Shown: positions 43,364-50,415 of the stretch, one piece after another
Numbering within the stretch: the first letter of the stretch is position 1
How the letters are laid out: every line of letters starts with the position of its first letter
Source of the DNA: Gemmatimonadota bacterium
GTDB lineage: Bacteria > Gemmatimonadota > Gemmatimonadetes > Gemmatimonadales > GWC2-71-9
Direction of reading: 5' to 3'
Assembly: GCA_003222115.1 (NCBI GenBank)
Contig: QHUL01000066.1
Location: 1 to 50,415, forward strand
DNA: 50,415 nt
Translations under genes and position numbers: made by a program
The notes under the pieces: generated by a model
Seen by the model: only the letters and a program-made list of their open reading frames with translations
What the model was told of the DNA's origin: nothing
Databases searched by the model: none

Positions 43364-45070
43364 CTAGGCCTGCTGACTCGGCTCCTGCGCACTCTCTTCC
43401 TTGGGCCACCCGGTGGCCGCCAAGACGATGCGGTGGTGGATGGGGTCCACCTCCAGCACCTTCAGCTCCACCGCCTGCCCTTCCTTGACCGCGTCGGCCG
43501 GGTTCGTGATGTCGGGGATGCCGAGCTGCGACTGCGGCACAAAGCCCTCGATGTCGCTGCCCAGATCGACGACCACGCCCTTGTCCATGAGACGCAGCAC
43601 CCGGCCGCGCAACTCCGTGCCGACCGGATAGGTCTCGCCGATCTTCAGCCAGGGGTCTTCCTGCGCCTGCTTGAGACCGAGCGAGATGCGCTTGTTCTCG
43701 GCGTCCACGTTCAGGATCAGCACCTCGACCTCGTCGCCCTTCTTCACGACCTCCGAGGGGTGCTGCACCCGCTTGGTCCACGACATGTCGGAGATGTGGA
43801 TCAGGCCGTCGATGCCGGGCTCGATCTCGACGAACGCCCCGAACGAGGTGAGGTTGCGCACCTTGCCCCGGAGGCGCGTGCCGACCGGATACTTCTGCGG
43901 CAGCGCCATCCACGGGTCCTCCTCGGTCTGCTTCATCCCGAGCGACACCTTCTCTTCGGTCTCGTCGACCTTGAGCACCACCGCCTCGATGGTCTCGCCG
44001 ATCGAGACGATCTTCGAGGGGTGGCGGACGTTGCGCGTCCAGCTCATCTCGGAGATGTGCACCAGGCCCTCGATCCCCGGCTCGAGCTCGACGAACGCGC
44101 CGTAATTGGTGATCGAGACGACCTTCCCCTGCACCCGCGTGCCGACGGGGTACTTCTCGGCCACGTTCTTCCACGGGTAGGCCAGGAGCTGCTTCAGCCC
44201 CAGGCTGATGCGCTCCCGCTCCCAGTCGATATCGAGGACCTTCACCTCGAGCTCCTGCCCGATGTGCACCAGCTCCGACGGGTGCGACACGCGTCCGTAG
44301 CTCATGTCGGTGATGTGCAGCAGGCCGTCCACGCCGCCCAGGTCGATGAAGGCGCCGAAATCGGTGATGTTCTTGACGACGCCCTTCCGCACCTGGCCGA
44401 CCTGCAGCTCCTTCATCAGGACCTCGCGCTTGGTCTTGCGCTCGGCCTCGAGCAGCACGCGCCGGCTCACCACGATGTTGCGGCGCCGCTTGTTCAGCTT
44501 GATGATCTTGAACTCGAACGTCTGCCCGAGCAGCTCGTCGATGTTGGGCACGCGGCGCAGCGCGATCTGGCTGCCCGGCAGGAAGGCATCGACCCCCATC
44601 AGGTCCACGACCACGCCGCCCTTGATCTTCTTCACGAGCGTGCCCTGCACCGGCTCGTCCTTCTCGTAGGCCTCGCGGATCCGCTCCCACACCCGCATGA
44701 AATCGGCCTTCTTCTTCGAGAGGACGACCGCGCCCTCCTGGTCCTCGAGATGCTCGAGGAAGACCTCGATCTCGTCCCCTTCCTTCAGGCTCCGCGGATC
44801 CTTGAACTCGTCGATCGGGACCGCGCCCTCCGACTTGAACCCGACGTCGAGGATGACGGCGGTATCGGTGACGCGGAGCACCTTCGATTTGACGATCTCG
44901 CCCTCCTCGATGTTCGAGAGGGTCCCCTCGTACAGCTCCGTCATCTTCGCGATTTCGTCCGGGGAGTACTCTTCGTGGAGATCGGCGCGGACCCGCAGGG
45001 GGGAGTGGCGGCTCGGTGTGGCGGGACTTTCGGCCTTGGAGTCCGGGAGTTCCTGGGTGTCTACCAGCAT
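43364..45070 (-). CDS. rpsA: 30S ribosomal protein S1
   Basis: 568 residues with six S1 RNA-binding domains; brings structured mRNAs to the ribosome. Repeated units are visible, for example GVVKNITDFGAFIDLGGVDG, GKVVSITNYGAFVELEPGIE and GKVRNLTSFGAFVEIEPGID, each followed by LLHI/LVHI/LIHISDMS-type strands. Acidic N-terminus, C-terminus KEESAQEPSQQA. ATG 45070, 72 bp after cmk. The cmk-rpsA pair is widely conserved. Confidence 0.97.
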   Translation of the reverse strand: MLVDTQELPDSKAESPATPSRHSPLRVRADLHEEYSPDEIAKMTELYEGTLSNIEEGEIVKSKVLRVTDTAVILDVGFKSEGAVPIDEFKDPRSLKEGDEIEVFLEHLEDQEGAVVLSKKKADFMRVWERIREAYEKDEPVQGTLVKKIKGGVVVDLMGVDAFLPGSQIALRRVPNIDELLGQTFEFKIIKLNKRRRNIVVSRRVLLEAERKTKREVLMKELQVGQVRKGVVKNITDFGAFIDLGGVDGLLHITDMSYGRVSHPSELVHIGQELEVKVLDIDWERERISLGLKQLLAYPWKNVAEKYPVGTRVQGKVVSITNYGAFVELEPGIEGLVHISEMSWTRNVRHPSKIVSIGETIEAVVLKVDETEEKVSLGMKQTEEDPWMALPQKYPVGTRLRGKVRNLTSFGAFVEIEPGIDGLIHISDMSWTKRVQHPSEVVKKGDEVEVLILNVDAENKRISLGLKQAQEDPWLKIGETYPVGTELRGRVLRLMDKGVVVDLGSDIEGFVPQSQLGIPDITNPADAVKEGQAVELKVLEVDPIHHRIVLAATGWPKEESAQEPSQQA

Positions 45071-45142
45071 TCCGTGGTACCGGTTCGGTTGTGGGTTTGG
45101 GGCCTGTAACCCCGGGCTCCCTGCCCGAGGAAGGGCGGAAAC

Positions 45143-45862
45143 CTAGCCGGGGAGCCGGTCCCGCGCCAGCGCCACCACCCGGGCCACCTGGTCGTCGAGC
45201 GACAGACGTGTCGTGTCGAGCACGACCGCGTCCGCGGCGGCCCGCAGCGGGGCCACCGCCCGCGTGGAATCGGCCTGGTCTCGCGCCGCCAGCGCTGCCG
45301 CTTCCCGCTGCAGCTCGCTCGGGTCGACCCGACCTCCCCGCTGCGCCAGGCGGCGCCGGGCGCGCTCTTCCGGGCTCGCGGTCAGAAACACTTTCAGCGG
45401 GGCGTCGGGGAACACCACGGTCCCGATGTCCCGGCCGTCCACGACCACCCCCGCCACCCCCGCGTGGTGCCGCAGCGCCGCATCGCGCTGCTGCACGTTC
45501 ACCCAGTGCCGCACCTCGGGGATCGCCGCGACCTCCGACACCCGGCGCGTGACCCGCTCGGAGCGAATCGCCTCCTCCACGTCCACACCGGCAACCTCCG
45601 GTCGAAACACGTCGCCGACGAGCACAAGTCGCACTGGCAGGCCGTCCGCGAGCCCGACGATACGCTGGGCGCTCCACCCTTCCCCGGCAGTTCCCCCTTC
45701 CCCGGCCTTTTCCCCGAGGTTGTCTAACGCCGCGAGCGTGATGGCCCGGTACAGCGCTCCCGAATCGAGGTGCGCCCAGCCGAGCCGGCGCGCGACCGCC
45801 CGGGCCGTCGAAGACTTTCCCGACGCCGCCGGGCCGTCAATCGCGATCACGCGCAGGGTCAC
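45143..45862 (-). CDS. cmk: cytidylate kinase
   Basis: Phosphorylates CMP/dCMP. 239 residues. Seen: P-loop IAIDGPAASGKSSTARAVAR, LDSGALYRAITLAAL, VVDGRDIGTVVFPDAPLKVFLTASPEERARRRLAQ, DQADSTRAVAPLRAAADAVVLDTT. Residues about 52-66 (GEKAGEGGTAGEGWS) are encoded by a G-run tract inserted after the ALDNL helix. GTG start at 45862 overlaps the aroA stop (GTGA) and directly follows the repeat-derived tail of aroA. Confidence 0.96.
   Translation of the reverse strand: MTLRVIAIDGPAASGKSSTARAVARRLGWAHLDSGALYRAITLAALDNLGEKAGEGGTAGEGWSAQRIVGLADGLPVRLVLVGDVFRPEVAGVDVEEAIRSERVTRRVSEVAAIPEVRHWVNVQQRDAALRHHAGVAGVVVDGRDIGTVVFPDAPLKVFLTASPEERARRRLAQRGGRVDPSELQREAAALAARDQADSTRAVAPLRAAADAVVLDTTRLSLDDQVARVVALARDRLPG
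45677..45715 (-). repeat. G-rich (GGGGGAA-type) insert in cmk
   Basis: C3-TT-C4-N7-C5-TT-C4-N8-C4 on the plus strand; five G runs on the coding strand, translated as GEKAGEGGTAGEGW. Confidence 0.65.
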
Positions 45863-47157
45863 CCCTTCCCCCCGACCGTCAGGGAGTCCTTTAGGGTTCC
45901 CCCTTCCCCAATTCGTCTGAGGTCGGCGAAGAAGGTAGGGTAGCTGACGGCGACGGAAGCCCGTTCAGAGAGCCGGACCTCTGCCCCGGGGACCGTGCCG
46001 AGGACCGCGAAGGCCATGGCCAGACGATGGTCCCGCGCCGTGTCCACCCGTCCACGCGGCGGCCGATCCGTGCCGCGCACGAAGAGATCGTCCGCCCGGG
46101 CCTCGGCGGCCACGCCGAGCGCGCGCAGATTCGCGGCCACGAGCTCCAGCCGGTTGCTCTCCTTCACCCGCAGCTCCCCCACCTCCCGGAACACCGTCTC
46201 GCCAGCGGCGCGGCTCGCGAGCGCGGCGAGGATCGGCACCTCGTCCACGAGGGTCGGCACCTCGGCCGCCGTGACCTCCGTGCCCACGAGCGCCGCGGGC
46301 CGCACCAGCAGGTCCGCGACCGGCTCCCCACCCTCGTCCCGCAGGTTCAGCCGCTCGACGCGCGCGCCCATCCGCCCGAGCACGACGAGGAAGCCGGTGC
46401 GGGTCGGGTTCACGCCCACGTTCTCGACGAGCAGCTCGCCCTCTTCCGCGAGCACCGCGGCGGCCACGAGGAACGCCGCGCTGGAAGCGTCACCCGGGAC
46501 TGAGAGCCGGAAGGCAGGAAGGCTGACCGCTGACGGCCGAAAGCCGATCGCGCCGTCGTGATAGCTGAGCGCGAGTCCCAGGTGGACCAGCAGCCGCTCG
46601 GTGTGATCGCGAGAGAGGTACGGTTCCCGGATCGTCACCGCCACGCCGCCCACGAGCCCCGCCAAGAGAAGGGCGCTCTTGATCTGGGCGCTCGCCACGG
46701 GGCTCGTGTAGGTGAAGTCGCGGAGCTTGCCCCCGCGGATCGTGAGCGGCAGGGAGTCGCCGCCCTCTTCCTCTATATGCGCCCCCATGGCCCGCAGCGG
46801 CTCGGTGACGCGCCGCATCGGGCGGCGGCGCAGCGATGCGTCCCCGCTGAGCCGCGCCGCGAACGGCCGCCCCGCGAGGGCGCCCAGCACGAGCCGCGCC
46901 GTCGTCCCCGAGTTGCCGCACTCGAGCGTCGCCGCGGGACGGGCGAGGACGCGCCCCCGCACCAGGACCGGGCCGCCCGCGCGCACCGGCGAAATGTCCA
47001 CACCGAGTTGGCGCAGCACGCGCGCCGTACTCTTCACGTCCGCGCCCGTGAGCAGGCCGTCGAGCTCGCTTCGGCCGTGAGCCAGCCCCGCCAGCAACAG
47101 CGCCCGGTGGGAGATGCTCTTGTCGCCCGGGGGCCGCACCGCGCCCCGCACCTTCAC
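45859..47157 (-). CDS. aroA: 3-phosphoshikimate 1-carboxyvinyltransferase (EPSP synthase)
   Basis: Shikimate-pathway enzyme joining PEP to shikimate 3-phosphate. 432 residues. Seen: PPGDKSISHRALLLAGLA with K13, LECGNSGTTARL, SARLS...SPVASAQIKSALLLAGL, YLSRDHTERLL, VPTLVDEVPILAALA, LRVKESNRLE, and DHRLAMAFAVLG. The normal C-terminus would end soon after ASVAVSYPTFFADLRRIG; here EGGTLKDSLTVGGKG follows and is encoded by G-run DNA and the 23-bp element, which also supplies the stop. GTG start overlaps the tyrA stop (GTGA). Confidence 0.97.
   Translation of the reverse strand: MKVRGAVRPPGDKSISHRALLLAGLAHGRSELDGLLTGADVKSTARVLRQLGVDISPVRAGGPVLVRGRVLARPAATLECGNSGTTARLVLGALAGRPFAARLSGDASLRRRPMRRVTEPLRAMGAHIEEEGGDSLPLTIRGGKLRDFTYTSPVASAQIKSALLLAGLVGGVAVTIREPYLSRDHTERLLVHLGLALSYHDGAIGFRPSAVSLPAFRLSVPGDASSAAFLVAAAVLAEEGELLVENVGVNPTRTGFLVVLGRMGARVERLNLRDEGGEPVADLLVRPAALVGTEVTAAEVPTLVDEVPILAALASRAAGETVFREVGELRVKESNRLELVAANLRALGVAAEARADDLFVRGTDRPPRGRVDTARDHRLAMAFAVLGTVPGAEVRLSERASVAVSYPTFFADLRRIGEGGTLKDSLTVGGKG
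45862..45909 (-). repeat. dispersed intragenic element copy C plus G-run tracts (end of aroA)
   Basis: 23-bp element at 45873-45895, identical to the dxr copy, with GGGGAAGGGGG on its 5' side and GGGGGGAAGGGG on its 3' side (minus strand). Encodes GEGGTLKDSLTVGGKG and abuts the cmk start codon. Confidence 0.85.
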
Positions 47158-47996
47158 GTCTCGAGCCTCCCCCGCCACTCGGCGGCGCGCCCCAGCCACG
47201 CCCTCACGGCAGCCGCATCCCCCACCTCGAGTGCGCGCTGCAGCTCGCCCAACGGCTCTTCCAGGGAGCGCAGCGTCGGGAGCAGCTCGTCGCGGTTCAT
47301 GAGCAGGATCTCGGTCCACAGGGCCGGCTCGCTCGCGGCGAGTCGGGTGGTGTCGCGCGCACCGGGGCCGATGGTGGCGCCGGGGGGAGCGAGCCGCGCC
47401 AGGCTGTTCGCGAGCAGCGACGCGACGACCTGCGGGAGATGGCTCGTGACGGCCAGCTGGCGATCGTGCTGGCGGGCGTCGATCGTGACGGGGTGCGCCG
47501 CGAGCGTGTCCGCCCAGAAATGGGCGACTTCGCGCGCCGCGTCGTCCCCGCCCTGCGCCGGGGTCACATACACGACGGCGTCCCGGAACAAGTCGGCCCG
47601 CGCCGCGGCGAACCCGTGCGCCTGCGTCCCCGCGAGGGGGTGGCTGCCGGCGAAGCGGGGGCCCAAGCCGAGCGCTTCCGCGCGGGCCACGATGGCGCGC
47701 TTCACGGAGCCCGCGTCGGTGACGAGCGTGCGCGGCGTGAGGGTCGCGCGCAGCGATTCGAGCAGATGGACGTTGGCGGCGGGAGGCGCCGCGAGGACGA
47801 GCAGCTCGACCCCGCGCACGACCTCCTCCACGCGCGCTGGTGCGTCGTCCACCGCGCCCTGCTGCGCCGCGGCGGCGCGCTCGGCGGGCTCGGGCGACCA
47901 GCCGAGCACCCGTGCCACGCCGGCCCGCTTCGCCTGCCAGGCGAGCGAGCCGCCGATCGCGCCGAGGCCGATGACGCCGAGCGAGGTGGGACGCAC
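47154..47996 (-). CDS. tyrA: prephenate/arogenate dehydrogenase
   Basis: NAD(P)-dependent step to tyrosine. 280 residues. Seen: GVIGLGAIGGSLAWQAKR (7-24), LLVLAAPPAA, LVTDAGSVKRAIV, FAGSHPLAGTQAHGFAAARADLF, and the helical domain with LPQVVASLLANSL and GARDTTRLA. No ACT regulatory domain. GTG start at 47996; only about 40 bp separate it from the terminator hairpin of the upstream gene, so its promoter must be compact. First gene of the tyrA-aroA-cmk-rpsA run. Confidence 0.95.
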   Translation of the reverse strand: MRPTSLGVIGLGAIGGSLAWQAKRAGVARVLGWSPEPAERAAAAQQGAVDDAPARVEEVVRGVELLVLAAPPAANVHLLESLRATLTPRTLVTDAGSVKRAIVARAEALGLGPRFAGSHPLAGTQAHGFAAARADLFRDAVVYVTPAQGGDDAAREVAHFWADTLAAHPVTIDARQHDRQLAVTSHLPQVVASLLANSLARLAPPGATIGPGARDTTRLAASEPALWTEILLMNRDELLPTLRSLEEPLGELQRALEVGDAAAVRAWLGRAAEWRGRLET

Positions 47997-48037
47997 GGGA
48001 TGGAAGCTAGCGGCACTGGCCGCCGATGAACGAGAAA

Positions 48038-48061
48038 GGGCGGCTCCCGAAGGAACCGCCC
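48038..48061 (-). terminator. rho-independent-like terminator after the secreted lipoprotein gene
   Basis: 10-bp stem with one G-T pair (GGGCGGTTCC and GGAGCCGCCC on the minus strand) closed by a TTCG tetraloop and followed by TTTC. It lies 31 bp beyond the stop of the 48093-50069 gene and just before tyrA. Confidence 0.75.
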
Positions 48062-48092
48062 CTCATCAATCACTTGACCGTCCCTGGGTTCC

Positions 48093-50069
48093 TTAACCCC
48101 CGCATGCCGGCGCGAACCCCATACCCTGTGGAGCCGAGCCTCCCGTGACACCACGGACGTTGGAAACGGCACCCGTGCCCGGGGCGATGTCGAAGAGAAT
48201 GTCACCACTCGGCCCACCAAAGCCAGCTCCGATCAGTGTCCCGCTCGTGCCGAACACAATTGACCCGGCCACGCCGATGTTTTGATTGAGCGTGACCTGC
48301 GTCAGAGCTGCGCCCGTCGTCTTATCGATCGTCACGAGCCGCTGCGTGCCCGTCGTAGTCAGCTCGAGACCGTACAGCGTCCCGTTCGCGTCGGCGTCCA
48401 TGCCACCGATACGCAGTCCCATCGAACCAATTGGCCCCGAAACGGCGCCCGTCGCCGCGTCGATCGTTACCAGCCTCGAGGTCAGCGAACCACCGTCTGG
48501 GATAAAATCCTCGGCGCCGTAGAGCACACCGCCCGCGAAGGCGAGGGCGCCAATATCACGCAATGTCGCCGTGGAGTTCAGCTTCGTCGCGAGCCCGGAG
48601 CACGAATTCACCGTAAGCAGGTCCCCGGTGGACGTGCCTCCAGTCGTCCCGTCTCCCGAATTGTTCCACACAAACATCGCGTGGTCCGGCCGGACGGCCA
48701 TCGCGACGGGCGTCATGTACAGGTTCAGGTTAGAGCCTCCCAAGCGACCTACGAAGCTCGCGGCACCAGTTGCAACGTCATATGTCGACAGGCCGTCGTC
48801 CCCGGCGTTCACGCCGTAGAGCAGCGTCGGCGCCTCGGGCAGGCCCCAGGTGACGTAGCTGAAGCAGCACGACGAGCCACCGAGCCCGAGATGAACGACC
48901 GCCGCAGATGCGTACAACGGCTGAGGGCCGACGATCGCGCGGACCGTGGTCATCGCAAGACGCCAGCCTTCGCGCAGCGCACCTGCAAGGCCGCCTGACG
49001 GTCCGGGTTGGAAGTTCGGATCGCAGGGCAGGAACGTCGCGGGAGCGTCCGGGAGCGCTTCTAGCTGAGGGATGCCCTCTGTAGGCTGCGGCTCGAACCG
49101 GAAGATCTGCAACCTGGCTTGCTGCGCGGGGGTGAGGTTGCCGACCTCGACGCACATCCCTATGGTGACATCCGTATTGAACCGGAACGGCGGGTTTAAC
49201 TCGCCCTCGGTGGCCTGACGGGTGACCGACAGAATCTCGCTCGACGAAATCGGGAAGGCCACGTACCGGTAGCAATCGTCGAACTGCGGCACGCTCATGA
49301 CGTCCCGGGGGACGCACGGCCTCATCGTCCGTTGCTCGATAGCAACGACCAGGTCTCCCAGGTTGGTCGTCGCTGGCCCGGGGATGAAGACGCCAGCCAG
49401 CTGCTGATCGGTGAGGATGGTCGTGTTCTGCCCTGCGGTCACGATGGCCTCGCCGCAGTCCCGACCCGGGCGGCAGGCATCGTCCCCCGTCAGCGCGAAG
49501 AACGCCGCCCCGAACCCGATGAAGAACTTGAATGGCAGCGATCCGTCGTCGAGCAGCGGGACCGCGTCGTTGCTCAGAAAGGCGGCGTTCTTGAACGCCT
49601 TCCCGTTGTCTACGATCTCCAGGTCTGCGAAGCCGAGCCCGAGGCCCGGCACGGTCTCCGTGCCGTCGAGCTCCACAGCCAGCCGATACACGCAGGGGGC
49701 GTGGACGGCGCTGAAGTTCCTCGTCTTCCAAACGATCCCGTACTGCTTGTTCGAGGCATCCATCACGACCCTGAAGTCCGGACCGCTCGTGGTCGTGAAG
49801 ACAGCGATCGACTGGGCCGGACAGCTTGCGGACGGATCCGTCAACGACGCCCTTTGGGTAACGCGCACCAGAGGCGACAGACCGTGGTTGAACTTCTCGT
49901 TGATCGTTGGGTTCGACACAACCGGCGGCAGCAGGTAGAAGTGCGGGTTGCCTCCGCTGTTGAAGTGGTCTTGGATCATGTAGGAAGGCGGTGACGTGAC
50001 TGACTGACGGTCCTGACACGCCGCGGCGACGAGCGCCGCCGCGCACAGCAACAACCGGGATCGGTTCAT
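48093..50069 (-). CDS. large secreted lipoprotein with C-terminal beta-propeller-like repeats
   Basis: 658 residues. Signal with lipobox VAAAC (C18), so a membrane-anchored exported protein. The first 430 residues are beta-rich with several Cys (SASCPAQ, HAPCVYR, DACRPGRDC, RPCVPRD, DDCYRY) and no family I recognise. After about 450 there are propeller-like units with recurring DxxTGA: YDVATGAASFVG, IDAATGAVSGPIG, IDKTTGAALTQV, APGTGAVSNVRG. This resembles DUF4394/LVIVD-type propellers. ATG 50069 is preferred to an in-frame ATG at 50087 because it starts the signal and has GAGGAAG seven bases upstream. Function unknown; probably surface-exposed. Followed by a clear terminator. Confidence 0.8.
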   Translation of the reverse strand: MNRSRLLLCAAALVAAACQDRQSVTSPPSYMIQDHFNSGGNPHFYLLPPVVSNPTINEKFNHGLSPLVRVTQRASLTDPSASCPAQSIAVFTTTSGPDFRVVMDASNKQYGIVWKTRNFSAVHAPCVYRLAVELDGTETVPGLGLGFADLEIVDNGKAFKNAAFLSNDAVPLLDDGSLPFKFFIGFGAAFFALTGDDACRPGRDCGEAIVTAGQNTTILTDQQLAGVFIPGPATTNLGDLVVAIEQRTMRPCVPRDVMSVPQFDDCYRYVAFPISSSEILSVTRQATEGELNPPFRFNTDVTIGMCVEVGNLTPAQQARLQIFRFEPQPTEGIPQLEALPDAPATFLPCDPNFQPGPSGGLAGALREGWRLAMTTVRAIVGPQPLYASAAVVHLGLGGSSCCFSYVTWGLPEAPTLLYGVNAGDDGLSTYDVATGAASFVGRLGGSNLNLYMTPVAMAVRPDHAMFVWNNSGDGTTGGTSTGDLLTVNSCSGLATKLNSTATLRDIGALAFAGGVLYGAEDFIPDGGSLTSRLVTIDAATGAVSGPIGSMGLRIGGMDADANGTLYGLELTTTGTQRLVTIDKTTGAALTQVTLNQNIGVAGSIVFGTSGTLIGAGFGGPSGDILFDIAPGTGAVSNVRGVTGGSAPQGMGFAPACGG

Positions 50070-50225
50070 GGGGCGCTTCCTCGACATCCGGGACGGCTAC
50101 CAGGGCGCTATGGCAGTCGCTAATGTGTCCCCATTTGGGAGACATGGGAAGTAGCGCCTGTCGCGTGCGCGTGGCAGTCCAAACACATAGAACGGGAAGA
50201 ATCGCCAGAACCGATAAGGGAACGG
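50070..50225. other. intergenic region, no gene seen
   Basis: Between the lipoprotein gene and the upstream partial gene. Contains a short palindrome (TCCC-ATTT-GGGA near 50141) but no attC-like core pair, RNA gene or confident promoter. Confidence 0.4.
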
Positions 50226-50415
50226 CTAGTTGCGCGCTCCTGAGATGGTGCGAAAGCCGGGCAGATCCTTGAGCGGCCGCCACCACCAGTGCAGGTCGCC
50301 CCCGGCCCGGAACAGGTGCTCGGGGTTCCCGGCGATGTAGCGCTTCAGGAGCTTGAGGGCCTCGTCGTAATCCCCGATGAGCGTGCGCGCGAACGCCTCG
50401 CGCCCCGCCACCTCT
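50226..50415 (-). CDS. C-terminal end of a TPR-type protein (partial)
   Basis: Only the last 62 codons are in the window and the frame is open to the right edge. Visible: AFARTLIGDYDEALKLLKRYIAGNP, one TPR-like helix pair, then HWWWRPLKDLPGFRTI. This tail is familiar from long kinases or regulators with C-terminal TPR repeats, where the last unit ends in WWWR-x-L and a short PF stretch; that assignment is tentative. It ends 157 bp before the lipoprotein gene on the same strand. Confidence 0.7.
   Translation of the reverse strand, partial: EVAGREAFARTLIGDYDEALKLLKRYIAGNPEHLFRAGGDLHWWWRPLKDLPGFRTISGARN

Noticed and set aside
46745-46775. GGCAGGGAGTCG in aroA as a fifth copy of the 23-bp element
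   Set aside because: Only about nine bases match and the encoded residues (GGDSLPLTIRGG) fit the normal AroA sequence.

Overview
The window is a GC-rich, densely packed bacterial chromosome segment. It carries only conserved single-copy housekeeping genes plus small accessory insertions. The gene order (a proS-hisS-folC-accD-rodA-mrdA-mreD-mreC-mreB block, and tyrA-aroA-cmk-rpsA followed by acyl-CoA carboxylase, ribosomal protein, frr/uppS/cdsA/dxr/rseP genes), the eukaryote/archaeal-type ProRS, a Hanks-type kinase and many secreted lipoproteins suggest the phylum Gemmatimonadota or a close relative. That placement is inference from content; no database was searched.

Layout. 1-1038: 5' part of lysA (-). 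1038-5494: an accessory island of six plus-strand genes (lipoprotein, membrane protein, SH3/DUF3761 protein, TIM-barrel-like lipoprotein, four-helix membrane protein, GNAT acetyltransferase) separated by attC-like recombination sites and bracketed by an 18-bp direct repeat. 5495-15989: tightly coupled minus-strand operon from mreB to proS (cell shape, lipid and folate synthesis, tRNA charging). 16111-17492: plus-strand ferredoxin and geranylgeranyl-reductase-type flavoprotein. 17516-22336: minus-strand deacetylase, VOC protein, propionyl-CoA synthetase and M20-like hydrolase, with the VOC gene apparently a second insertion flanked by a 29-bp direct repeat. 22471-23151: secreted cyclophilin (+). 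23155-28040: ald, M16 protease, pnp, rpsO (-). 28111-29073: Ser/Thr kinase (+). 29057-47996: a very long minus-strand run from tyrA to rseP, mostly with 1-29 nt overlaps or tiny gaps, joining aromatic amino acid synthesis, translation (S1, L13, S9, S2, EF-Ts, RRF), a biotin-dependent acyl-CoA carboxylase (pccB, accC, accB), UMP kinase and isoprenoid/envelope lipid synthesis. 48093-50069: large secreted lipoprotein (-). 50226-50415: C-terminal end of another gene (-).

What stands out is genome plasticity inside and between essential genes. (i) Two insertions carry attC-like half or whole sites, and each is flanked by a direct repeat of the target coding sequence (18 and 29 bp). The duplication rebuilt both neighbouring genes: proS and lysA in one case, and the deacetylase in the other. 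(ii) A 23-bp element is found four times inside unrelated genes (dxr, rlmD, aroA, a small ORF). (iii) G-rich low-complexity inserts with quadruplex-like spacing occur in at least nine genes and are translated as Gly-rich loops. (iv) Palindromic tandem-heptamer repeats sit at gene ends and supply stop or start codons. No integron integrase, transposase, CRISPR array, rRNA or tRNA gene was seen in the window.
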